Positions 8,214 to 17,473 of a stretch of DNA of 64,000 nt are shown here, one piece after another. A program made the position numbers and the translations under genes. Source of the stretch: Homalodisca vitripennis (Eukaryota; Arthropoda; Insecta; Hemiptera; Cicadellidae); the NCBI RefSeq assembly GCF_021130785.1, contig NW_025776241.1, positions 62,001 to 126,000 of the forward strand. Reading direction: 5' to 3'. The notes below the pieces were generated by a model, which worked only from the letters and a program-made list of their open reading frames with translations, was not told where the DNA came from and made no database searches. The first letter of the stretch is position 1. Each line of letters begins with the position of its first letter.

Positions 8214-10234
8214 GGGTAAGTGCGCCTTAAGCACTTTATGTATATTTCAGGAAACAATTTTTTTTTATATTTTGTTTTTCAATGTTATTATTAAGCGCTA
8301 TACAAAGAGGATTTTATGGTTATGTTTGGAATAAGTAGCCATTTAACAATATTGCGAGCTAAATACAAAAAGGTTTTTCCTAAATTGCACTTTGTGCGTA
8401 AAATGCACCTCCATTGTGCCTAAATTGCACCGTTTTAAAAATCACGTTTTTGGAGAATAAAACCACGAAATGTTATAAAAAAATCCATATATTATGAATC
8501 ATAGACATGAAAAGAAAACTTTTACTATGTTATACAATGAAATTAACATCTTTGATGTCTTGTGACACCGTCGTTCCTGATGACAACAGGCATATTAGTG
8601 TTAACGGCAAAGACGCGATCTTCAAAAAGGTCTTTGTGTAGAGGCCAAATCCCAGTGGCTCTGAAGCCATTTATAGCCTTAGTTACGACGGCTGATTTTG
8701 GATAGCTTTCGTTTAGTAGATGGCTTACAGTAATTTTTGTCAAATGAGTTCTAAAGTAAACCTCACATGCCTTGTGGAAATTGGTTTTCAAGGGTCCAAA
8801 GAAACTGACATCGAGCGGCCTGTGACTTGTGTGTGATAGTAGGGATAACAAGATGACCCCATGATCTCTGGAATATTCTATAACCTCTAATTTTTTGTAT
8901 GTGACGTATGGCCATCTAGTATAATAAAAAATGTTTTATCTTTACTAGGTTTGATCAAAGACACAAAGGTTTTTAAGCAGTTAAAAAACACCTCAACATT
9001 GCTCCAACCACTCCCAGTCATGTCAAACGTGTTCCAAGGAGAAGCTCCAATTTTCCATTCGGGTTTGAATCTCAAATCTTTGAAAACAAGCATTGGTGGT
9101 ACAAAAACACCAGCTGCACTCATACAAAATATCCCAGTGGTCAGAGTACCCCTTTCTGCACTAGTCATTGACCCCACTTGATGTTTCCCTTTTTGAGCCA
9201 AAACCTTACGTTGCCTCTGCACGGTTGAAAGGGCAGTCTCATCGACATTGAAAATGTCATAGGCCTGCAGCTTGTTTTCATCAACTATTTTTGTCAGGGT
9301 ATCGTAGAAAATACCCGTTCTCTCCTTTATATACCCACTGGCCATAGCCATTGGTGTTGCCTTCGGTTTTCGTAAAGACAACTGTGGACGCCTTGAAATA
9401 AAAGAATAATACCATTTATCCCCTGCCATTTTGGTTTCCATATTGAATCTATGCGGTAGATCATTAACCTCAGCTAGTTGAAACGCCAACTTCTTCATAT
9501 CTTCTCGGGTAACTCCAAGAAACATTGGAACATTTTCTCCTAATCTGATACGTGCTGTACCAATTCATTTTCCAACTCAGCTGGCAAGTCTTGGGGTCGA
9601 CCGAACATCTGTTTAGAATCACTTGCATAGCTATTTGTTCCGGCAAGGTGACGTTTTAATGTTTTTTTTCGGCACCCCGTACACCCGACAAACTGCATTA
9701 ATGCCCATATCACCGTTCTTGAATGACGCAATCGCCCTTTCCATATCCTCTTCCTTCCATATACCGTATTTTCTGCCTTTATTCTCCATTTGAAATGAAC
9801 ATCATATTAGCCGAAATTACACCAGTAAATAAGTGGTGCAATTTAGGGAAACCGGTGCGGTGTATTTTAGGCAACTCGCTATATTGAAACTAACTAATTT
9901 GTGTTTGAGGTTAGGTTGCATATTTTAAATCGAACTACGTTTCATTTAAAAGCTAAGATTGTCTACTATATAGTGATATAATAAGAATTTTACTCACCCT
10001 TCACATGATCGTGGCACCATAAAGTCAAAATTATCAAAAATAACAAGCGCACTGTAAAATAAATAAGTTTTTTATGCGAACGACAATCAACTCCCTCAGT
10101 AACCCAAGTGAGTGGCATGATTCTTTTACTGTTAGAGCTTCACCTTGGCCCCGCGTGGAGCGCTGTATGTCTTAATTTTGCCACAACACCAGTAGTACAT
10201 TTTAGGTACAGGTGCAATTTAAGCGCACTTCCCT
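8214..10234 (-). mobile_element. Pogo-type DNA transposon (complete ends, broken gene)
   Basis: The ends are inverted: GGGTAAGTGCGCCTTAAG at the left and the reverse complement of GGGAAGTGCGCTTAAA at the right. Both are followed by internal GTGCAATTTA-like repeats (8380-8430 and 9832, 10210). TA flanks both sides (8212-8213 and 10235-10236), as expected for Tc1/mariner/pogo elements. The single gene is on the minus strand. The host is the Polinton zinc-binding ORF. Confidence 0.8.
8543..9789 (-). pseudogene. Pogo transposase (psq-type HTH, DDE_1), frameshifted
   Basis: The start is MENKGRKYGIWKEEDMERA (ATG at 9789), a pipsqueak-type helix-turn-helix. It is followed by a CENP-B-like region (KWYYSFISRRPQLSLRKP) and a DDE_1 core: NVDETALSTV, then FIILDGHTSH, then a HTSHRPLDVSFFGPLK block at 8790-8850 carrying the third acidic residue. 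The phrase KGKHQVGSMTSAERGT is characteristic of the jerky/pogo group. It is broken by a frameshift at a run of A/T near 9665, a stop near 9540 and a frameshift near 8885. If joined, it would be about 400 residues, within the family range. Confidence 0.8.
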
Positions 10235-10611
10235 TACTATTATTGTAAGGATTGTAATAAAATATATAAAAAAGAATTATACGATAAAATGTAAAACTTA
10301 TCTTTGGTAGAGAAAGAATGCACACGGTGTAAAAAGTTAAGAATATTTCTGAATTTAACAATAATGGCATCATAGTAAAGATAAAAAAGAAGCATATTGT
10401 AAAGAATGTAATTTTTTCTAGACCAGTTCATTGCGTATGTGGAAGAGAAATTCAACAGTTCTATAATCTTCAAAAACATTTACAAACAAAATATCATAAT
10501 TTAAGATTTTAGTAAAATGTAATAACTTTATCATCGTATAATTTATATATTTATAAATCCGTCGAGATTCTATCATATTTGTATTAAAATAAGTTCCGTT
10601 GTATAAGATAT

Positions 10612-11307
10612 TCATTTCATTTGATTATAAAGATTTATATTATTTGGATCACCAATCTTACTAAAATTTCCATTTTTCTTTTTTTTCTTAAGTTCTTTCA
10701 ATCTTTTCGGTATTTCTCTTTTTTGAGCTCTGGTAACATAATAAGGGTATTCCCATATGTGATTCTTCTTATTTAACTCTAAAACGTGGTGTTTTTTCTT
10801 ATCAAAATCTTTACAAACAAGGTCGGGTTTCATTAAATCAAATTTTTACACGTTGTTTTGCAATTGTGTAAGTTTTCATATCATCTTTAATTTGCAAGTG
10901 TTTAACTTCGTCCTCTAAATATTTAATCTTGTTTTCAAGTTTGTACTCACCAAATTTACGAATGCTTGGTACAACCTCTTTTGTAACCCAATTTTTTAAC
11001 GTTTTTGCCTCTTTTTATGTGATCTCAAAACTAAAGACTAAAGTCCTGATTCATTGATGAAAATAGTGTTTTCTTAAATATTTTTTGTGGTACTATTTAT
11101 AGACCCACAGTTATTTTTATTAAAATACTGAAATTTATCCTCTTTATCAACATTTATTCTGATTGCTTGTTTTGTATTTTCATATTCTAGAATTATACAT
11201 ACATCTTTCGCTTTAAACCAAATTTGATTATTTCCGTCAACAATCGTGAAAATGTCTTTATTATTGAATTTGAGTTGATTATTTGATAAGTCTATAACTG
11301 TCTCCAT
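10612..11307 (-). pseudogene. BRO-N domain gene of a Polinton (copy 1)
   Basis: The N-terminal 77 codons (METVIDLSNNQLKFNNK..., KAKDVCIILEYENTKQAIRI) are a BRO-N DNA-binding domain, known from baculovirus and other large-DNA-virus BRO proteins and from Polintons. After a stop near 11072 the same gene continues in other frames: KNWVTKEVVPSIRKFGEYKL, a coiled segment, then MKPDLVCKDFDKKKHHVLEL...YYVTRAQKREIPKRL at 10612-10833. The C-terminal block resembles the second domain of viral BRO/KilA-type proteins. At least two frame breaks make it a pseudogene. It is transcribed in the same direction as the ATPase and integrase. Confidence 0.7.
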
Positions 11308-11342
11308 TTATATAGGAAAAAATTTAACTAGCAATTATTATT

Positions 11343-11618
11343 TTGGCTGTGAAGACCAGATTCATTGATAAAAATATTGTCAGGATGAAGATTTTTGAAG
11401 AAGCTGTTTATAGCCCCTTTGTTGTATAATTCAAAGTATGATATTTTATCATCATTCTCGATATTTATTCTGATTGCTTGCTTTGTATTTTCATATTCTA
11501 AAATTTCTGCAACATCTTTCGTCTTAAACCAGAATTAATTATTGTCACCTACAATTGTAAAGATATGTTTGTTATCAAATCTAAGTTGATTATTGAGCCG
11601 ATCCACAACTGTCTCCAT
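11343..11618 (-). pseudogene. BRO-N domain gene of a Polinton (copy 2, tandem)
   Basis: Starting at the ATG at 11618, the reading METVVDRLNNQLRFDNK...KTKDVAEILEYENTKQAI... runs parallel to copy 1 through the ending FINESGLHS. One in-frame TAA interrupts it near 11535. It lies just upstream of copy 1 in the same orientation, with a short spacer, so the two arose by tandem duplication. Copy 2 lacks the C-terminal block seen downstream of copy 1. Confidence 0.7.
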
Positions 11619-11673
11619 TTAGATAGAAAAATAATTATATAGTAACTTGTAATCTTAAATAAAGTGAAGACCA

Positions 11674-11938
11674 CAGGGGAAGAACCTTATAAGTCACAAT
11701 TACCAAACTTTTTAGGAGAGTTGTTTTACTGTTTTAATCTAATGCAGCTTAATAAAAAACTAAACAAAAAAGGTCTAATATGTTTTTATTTTTTTCTTGG
11801 TATTTTTGAGTACTGTTATGTTGATATATACACCTTTTTCATTAAGTATTTAGTAGAAACGTAAATTTTCTAGGTTATGTGCAGTTGTGCAGGGGAAAAC
11901 CTTACATGTCCCTGGACTTGTAAGGTTTTTTTCCCCTG
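11674..11938. mobile_element. Short MITE-like element with CAGGGGAA ends
   Basis: The left end, CAGGGGAAGAACCTTATAAG, is matched in inverted orientation by CTTGTAAGGTTTTTTTCCCC at 11917-11936. A further direct copy at 11890 (CAGGGGAAAACCTTACA) forms a 49-base hairpin with the right end. Size and lack of coding capacity suggest a non-autonomous DNA element. I could not identify a target duplication. Confidence 0.5.
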
Positions 11939-12226
11939 AACAATTTTTGATATAAGGTACTCTGAAATAAAAGAGCAAATGTAAGTGAAAAGTAAAATTT
12001 AATTACACTAGGTCTAGATTTCACAAAGGCCTGAGCGTTTGGTCCACAAACAATCGTCAGTGCTTAGAGGTAATCAAATTTGGGTTTTGGGAGAGGCAAA
12101 GTACCTGTTGAAAACGCAGTAACATTAGTTACAGTAGGCCTAGGTAATGTAGGTTGATAAAAAATTGAGTGAGATAGGTGAAAATTAAGCTAGTTGTTAA
12201 GCTAAGGTATTCCTTGCGCAAATTAG
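11939..12226. other. Spacer without recognisable genes
   Basis: No convincing ORF or repeat is visible between the MITE-like element and the piggyBac left end. It contains CCTAGG-type palindromes only. Confidence 0.5.
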
Positions 12227-12284
12227 CACTTTAAATGCCAAGTCAGTCAGAGTTGACCGACGCCTATGATGTTTGTACAGATAA

Positions 12285-12503
12285 CTGTCGGCCATACCTG
12301 ACCGACAGCGTTGCTACGCAACAGACAACCATTATGCCCGTCCTGTATAATGCACTACACTCTAGCGGAAATTATCAAAACTAGAATGACATTGGCTATT
12401 TACAGAACACTGTTTCAGTTCAGATACGCTACAATAAAGTGCTGTTATATGGCTCGAAAGATAGAGTATTTCTTTAGCATCTCGTCGGCCAAAGATGACC
12501 GAC
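12285..12503. repeat. Subterminal palindromes of the piggyBac, left side
   Basis: GTCGGCCATACCTGACCGAC lies in 12285-12308 and GTCGGCCAAAGATGACCGAC at 12484-12503. Partner copies are at 14987-15006 and 15047-15066. Subterminal repeats of this kind usually bind transposase; that role is inferred. Confidence 0.75.
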
Positions 12504-12998
12504 AGATGTTTTTGTAATTTTGGTGTAACATAATTTTTGTTATTTTATTGTAAAAATAGTAGTGATTATAGCAAATACTATTACCCTGTGTTGCATTATA
12601 AAATTTAAAGGAAATCAGCAATTTGTATGGTGCTTTTCTTGTTTTTTAAGATTTAAAGATGTTGTTTGTAAAATAATATACGTATTATGCTGTAATAAAA
12701 TATACGTTTTATTATTACCACACAAAAAGTGTTAATTAATTATTAATCTGTAACCGAGAAGGTTACTTACATGAATATCATAATGTACAGTATTATTTAG
12801 AATTATACTGTCAGGAATAAAATATTCATACATAATTCAGAACATTACTACAAGCTTTCTTATAGCTTCTTGTAAAGTTGGCTTCCTTATACCTAAATTA
12901 CAAATATAATTAACACTTTGTGACATAAGGTTTTTGTTAACTTACCACAAATGAATGATCTAATTTTAATGTCATTTCTGTATTACATAGTAAATTTT

Positions 12999-14793
12999 TC
13001 ATTTGTGAATGTCCTTGAAACATGTTTCACATAAAAATGGTTTGTCAGGACACACGCTACAAAATGTAGTGACTTTTGTCATATTTCTTGCTACATTGCG
13101 GCCTCTCTGTTCGGACAGTTTTTGATAACACATTTTGCAAACTTTCCTAACTCTGTGTTTTTTTGCACCTTCTCCAACCATAGCAGATGATGTTAGATAG
13201 TGATGCCCAGTCCTTGATACTTCAGGAATGCGTGGCGTTTCCTGCAAACACATTAAGGAGCAAGCTAGCTGTTCTTTGAATTTTGTAATCGAAATTAAGT
13301 GCTTTCTTTTTAGCATTGGGAGGTTTTTTTGTTTTCAAAAATGTATTGTATGCCAACCAGCTGTTAACCACAGAAGTACCAAGAACGAGTTCTTCACCTA
13401 CTTTGTGGTACCATCTCATAGTCTTTCTCACAGCGGTGCTGTATGAAGACATCTGATCAGAAAGATCTATGCCTACTTTAGCCTTATTGTAGGCTGTGAC
13501 AACAAGTGGCTTTAGTACAGACGGCTTGTCTGGGTTTTTGGATGGAATTTCTACATATTCCGGTTTGTGCACAGTTGACAACATTAAAACTTCTCGTTTA
13601 TCCTGCCACTTAGTTATAAGGACCCCTTCATCATTTTCTAAACAAATCATTTCTCCTTTCTGGATTTTTTCTTTTGTCAAGTCTTTTGGAATGCCCTTTC
13701 GGTTTCGTCTTAAGGTTCCACAAAGATGAGTTTGTCTCGATAACAAAGAGTTTGCTAGTTGAACAGAGGTATAATAATTGTCAACATATAGGTTGTGGCC
13801 ACTGTTCAAATGGTTTGCCATGAGCTCCATTACTACAGAGGTAGCTACTGAGTTGTCTGTTGCAGCAACGGTACCTTTCCCCATATAAACTTTTATACCA
13901 TAAGTATAGCCAGTTTTGTCACATAGTTTAAATATTTTAATACCGTACTTATGAGCTTTGCCAGGTATGTACTGGCGGAAAAGTAACCTACCACGGAATG
14001 GTATCATTGTCTCATCGATGACAAGGTCTTGTTCGGCTTCTTTTAGGTTAAAAAACATACCATTTATAATAGAAAGCAAGGGTTTTATTTTGCCGATACG
14101 CCCATCTCTTTGCAGATTGTTGTTATCATTGAAGTGCCAAAAGCGTAAAATTAATTGGAATCTATTTCGGCTCATTACTTTTGAGGCACCTGAGAAGCTG
14201 TATAAAGCATTTGTGGACCAATAATCACTTATTCGGGGAAGTGTTACTAGGCCCATGTACAAAAGTAGGCCTATAAACTTTTTCATTTCTTCTGGATTGG
14301 TGTCTCGCCAATCTTTAAGCCTACTCTTACGGCTCAATCGTAATTTAGAAATTACATCGTGAGCATTCCGATTTGTTTCTGTGACCATCAGATCAATGAC
14401 ATCGGCATTAAGACACTGTTCAAAGAAGTCGATCGGTTTTGAATCATTAGTGGTAATAAATTTGAATGTAGTCCTAGAGTTAAACTCAAAGATCTGCTGT
14501 TTACCTTCAAAACTATGCCAATTGTCACCTTCGTCAGGAGTACTGTTAACTGTCGTTATGGTATTATCAACATCGGCGTCTGTGTCTTCGTTTGCAACCA
14601 TAAACTCATTTTCAGCAGCTTCGTCCGAGCCATCACTTGGTTGAAAGTCAGGGTCTGAATCCGTGTCGTCAACCACACTATAGTCCATGTCCTCAACACT
14701 TTCATCTTCACTTAATCCCGCAAATAAATCACCTTGAGATGAGGGAAGGTCAATTATTCTGTCAATTTCCGATTGTCGCAAAGGATCGCCCAT
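12999..14793 (-). pseudogene. piggyBac transposase, near-complete with one frameshift
   Basis: A 523-codon ORF starts MGDPLRQSEIDRIIDL. It has an acidic N-terminus (residues ~20-75), then the DDE core: EKFIGLLLYMGLV-like helix, DLVIDETMIPFRGR (first D), YVDNYYTSVQLANSLL (second D), and KVGIDLSDQMSSYS (third D). Near 13300, in an A-rich run, the reading shifts one frame to ITKFKEQLACSL and a Cys-rich C-terminal domain (VCKMCYQKL..., CSVCPDKPFLCETCFKDIHK), ending at 12999. A C-terminal cysteine domain that helps bind the ends is normal for the family. With the shift corrected the length would be near the usual ~580-610 residues. Otherwise the core looks intact. Confidence 0.9.
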
Positions 14794-14986
14794 TTTACGA
14801 ACGCACTTCCACTTTCTAGGCTAAAGCTTCAAAACAATAGCAGGTTGATGAGGAAAAGGCGCGAAAGTACAGTGAGGTGTCGTCCGAGAGTGATGTAATA
14901 CACAGCTGACTACAGCTGCAGTACAATCCAGTGAGCTATTCTGCACTACCAACCACAAAAACGTAATATCCCACACCTAATATTGT

Positions 14987-15066
14987 GTCGGTCATGTACG
15001 ACCGACGGCATATTTTATAGTGTACTATGTAACTGTAAATGATCGTGTCGGCCAGGAATGACCGAC
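14987..15066. repeat. Subterminal palindromes of the piggyBac, right side
   Basis: There are two 20-base palindromes: GTCGGTCATGTACGACCGAC (14987) and GTCGGCCAGGAATGACCGAC (15047), spaced about 60 bases. They mirror the pair at the left end and lie upstream of the transposase start, so they could also affect its expression. Confidence 0.75.
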
Positions 15067-15219
15067 GATGTAAAAACGTTATATATACAAAAAAATTATC
15101 AAATCACAATGGTAAGTGACCAACTAACAGAAAAAACATGAATAGTTCCTAGTTTTAGCCACGGATAATTTTGGCACTCTAACGCTAAAACAGAATATTT
15201 AGGCTTGGCATCTAACGTG

Positions 15220-15731
15220 TTAAATAGTATTATCAAGTTTGCATTATCTCGTACTAATTGTTTTGGTATAAAGCTATATGTTTGACAAATATAAAAAGTT
15301 TCAATCTTACAATGACGTCCCATTGCAAAATAATTTTTTGTTTTTTTGACTATCGCAAATAACATCGTCAAAAATCATAATTGAATACTGTTTAATTTCA
15401 CTAGGAAATGGAACTTCATCTTTATCAGAGAAAGAAAAATATCCTATTTCGCTTATATTGTCCAATACACATTGTAAAAATTTATACTTTTGTTGAAATA
15501 AAGATTTTGAAAAATATAAACATTAGAAAAAAATAATCCTTTTGACGAAAATAATAAGTTTAAAACTAAATTAGTTTTACCACAGTTAGAAGGTCCGCAT
15601 ATTATACATCTTATTGTATCAGGTAGTAAATCACCGTGTCGTTTACTTTTTTGCATTTCACCAGAATTTCCTTCTACTAACTTATCCAAATTCAATATCG
15701 GTAACTGAACAGTTTGTTTAATAAATTTCAT
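15220..15731 (-). pseudogene. Polinton packaging ATPase (A32/FtsK-HerA type), interrupted
   Basis: From the ATG at 15731 the reading runs to a Walker A motif, CGPSNCGKTNLVLNLLF (15550-15610). After a frameshift near 15480-15370 it resumes as MGRHCKIETFYICQTYSFIPKQL and RDNANLIILFN, ending at TTAA 15220, where the piggyBac begins. RDNAN and CQTYSxIPKxLxRDN are typical of the downstream half of Polinton and viral DNA-packaging ATPases. The Walker B region lies in the damaged part. The rest of the C-terminus is not obvious on the far side of the piggyBac. It overlaps the integrase stop by a few bases (15728-15731), as in compact Polinton gene arrays. Confidence 0.8.
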
Positions 15732-16619
15732 TTTAATAATTCTTTTTTATTAATCCAACTGTCGTGTGATTCATCAAATCCTAACCAGCGTACTAAAACT
15801 TTATCACCTTTACGTCTTATTATCTTTTCTACTAAATAAATATCGTTAAATTTAGTTTTACTTAATTCTTGTTGATAAAATCCGCCTTGTACTATTTCTC
15901 CTCTATCATCTTTCAAAGTGTAAGTAACAGGAAATGTAGATTGTACTTTCCATATTGTATAAATTTCATTGCTCCATTTTGGTAAATAACCTGACTCGAT
16001 CACCGACCTTAAATGTTTGTTTTAAGTAAAATTTTTTCTTGCATTTATAATTTTAGTTAATACCTTTCTTTCATTTTTACTATTAACTTCAATTGGTTTC
16101 ATTCCTATTGTACGGTGTACAGTATTATTATATTGTTTTACCAAATTAGGTAAAATATTTAGCCAACAATAGTTACCTTGGATGCTAAACGAAATCCACA
16201 TTTTATTTTTCAATGTGCGATTCCAACGTTCTACGATACTTGCTTTTAAATCAGAAAAAGATTTATAATGATTAATATTATATTTATTGAATAAAGATTG
16301 AACTTTCACATTAAACCATTCTTTTTCCTGCATCAGTTTGAATATGTTTCATTGGAAATTTGGATAAAATTGGATCTAATGCTAGCGCAACATCAGTAGC
16401 GCTTTTTGATTTTATTGGAACAGCTATTGCAAATTTGGAAAAACAATTAATCATTGTCATTATATATTTATAACCTTTATTACATTTAGAATAAGGTATC
16501 ATTTCAACTAAATCCGCTTGATATAAATCGTTTAATCCCTTCAATTCTACATATCGTCGAGGAAAATTTTTACGTGCTTGTCTGTGCAGTTCTCTTGCTA
16601 TTTCCTCTTTTACACTCAT
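15728..16619 (-). pseudogene. Polinton integrase (rve core plus chromo-like tail), frameshifted
   Basis: Three consecutive ORFs make one gene. The first has the catalytic D in YQADLVEMIPYSK and the second in IQTDAGK. One base shift there leads to the frame with the catalytic E in KASIVERWNRTLKNK. A further break near 16015 leads to the tail, WSNEIYTIWKV...PVTYTLKD, and a chromodomain-like end (EKIIRRKGDKVLVRWLGFDESHDSW). This D,D-E core with a chromo tail is the retroviral-type integrase that Polintons use to insert their linear DNA. It is non-functional as it stands, with two frameshifts. Confidence 0.85.
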
Positions 16620-16815
16620 ATCTGATATGAAAAAGTAGGTAACACTAGTTTATATTTGTATGCTCTCTCAGTATTTATAAAGGATAATTGCAGGATAAAT
16701 ACAAAGCAAAGACTTTTTTTTCAAAAAACACACACATTTATTTATTTACTATATACAATTTTCACCATAGTTACAAAAGTAACAGTCCTTTATTTTCGGT
16801 TGTGGACCATCAATT

Positions 16816-17301
16816 TCACAAATTTTTGGGAAAAAATGCTTTTGACAACGTTTGTGATTGTAATATGTCCTTGTCATTTTTCAAATAAACTGGTAATTTA
16901 TCATAAATACAATCAATATTAACAATGTGATTTAATATATATTCTTTTGGTAGATATTCTAATTGATCTTTTGACAAATTTGTGTAACCAATTGTGGAAC
17001 AAAGTTTAATTGCTGTATTTATTTTTTCCAAATGTTCTTTAACATATTTTGTATTCTTCCACCAATTTAAAATTGCATGTACATTTATATATGCGCAATT
17101 TGATGAATTATGACCAAACACACATGGCTTCAATATATCTACATTCATTTGTTTTCTTAAACTACATAAACTAGGACAATTGAGATTTTCAAGATTAATT
17201 ACTTCAACATTGAATTCGGACAGCAATTTTTTTATAATCGTTTCTTTTTCACTGCCTTTTACATAAATATTACCTTGTATTTTTATATTTTTTAAAAACA
17301 T
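16816..17301 (-). CDS. Unrecognised Polinton-associated protein, 161 aa
   Basis: This is an intact minus-strand ORF starting MFLKNIKIQGNIYVKG. It is upstream of the integrase and in the same direction, separated by a ~200-base spacer. It has several cysteines (NCPSLCSLRK, CVFGHNSSNCAYINVH), a possible zinc site, and Lys-rich termini. No motif tells me a function. Upstream (17302-17420) the reading may continue weakly (QLNWLEKQHHGLQW in another frame), so it may be the 3' part of a longer, frameshifted gene. The context makes a Polinton structural or accessory gene the simplest guess. Confidence 0.45.
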   Translation of the reverse strand: MFLKNIKIQGNIYVKGSEKETIIKKLLSEFNVEVINLENLNCPSLCSLRKQMNVDILKPCVFGHNSSNCAYINVHAILNWWKNTKYVKEHLEKINTAIKLCSTIGYTNLSKDQLEYLPKEYILNHIVNIDCIYDKLPVYLKNDKDILQSQTLSKAFFPKNL

Positions 17302-17473
17302 CTTGCAATTCAGAATAATGTTTAATACCTGAACTCCATTGTAAACCGTGATGTTGTTTCTCTAGCCAATTAACTTGTTTTTGTAAATGTGTAGGGAGTT
17401 TATTAAAATTAGGAAAATTAACATTTCACAGAACTTTCGTCCATGTCAAAAGAGTAGTGGTTAAGCCTTGGCA

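Larger units (their letters stand above)
8107..10510 (+). pseudogene. Small Polinton zinc-binding ORF split by a pogo element
   Basis: Left piece (about 8140-8213): KCQEFKDFEEFSKNKNTKDRL. Right piece (from 10235): YYYCKDCNKIYKKEL, then ECTRCKKLRIF and CVCGREIQQFYNLQKHLQ...H. Joined at the duplicated TA, the reading passes from KDRL to YYYCKDC in one frame. CxxC pairs spaced like this, with the phrase KDFxEFxKNK, occur in small zinc-binding proteins of viruses and Polintons. I do not know the function; nucleic-acid binding is a guess from the cysteines. Further frame breaks lie in the right piece. The interruption is the pogo element at 8214-10234. Confidence 0.6.
12227..15219 (-). mobile_element. 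piggyBac transposon with both ends
   Basis: The left end (CACTTTAAATGCCAAG at 12227) matches, inverted, the right end (CACGTTAGATGCCAAG read from 15219 inward). The right flank is TTAA (15220-15223) and the left flank is TTAG (12223-12226), a one-base decay of the canonical TTAA target. The gene inside is on the minus strand. Subterminal palindromes (GTCGGyCAn4TGACCGAC) lie near both ends. The element interrupts the Polinton ATPase reading frame. Confidence 0.85.

Noticed and set aside
10612..11618. Integrated baculovirus or other insect virus, suggested by BRO genes
   Set aside because: The neighbouring integrase and packaging ATPase are Polinton genes in the same orientation, so a Polinton explains all of them without a virus.
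13228..14819. Plus-strand ORFs across the piggyBac transposase
   Set aside because: Antisense shadows of a clear minus-strand transposase.
12285..15066. CRISPR-like array from the repeated 20-base palindromes
   Set aside because: There are only two copies near each end of a transposon, without regular spacers. They are subterminal repeats of piggyBac.
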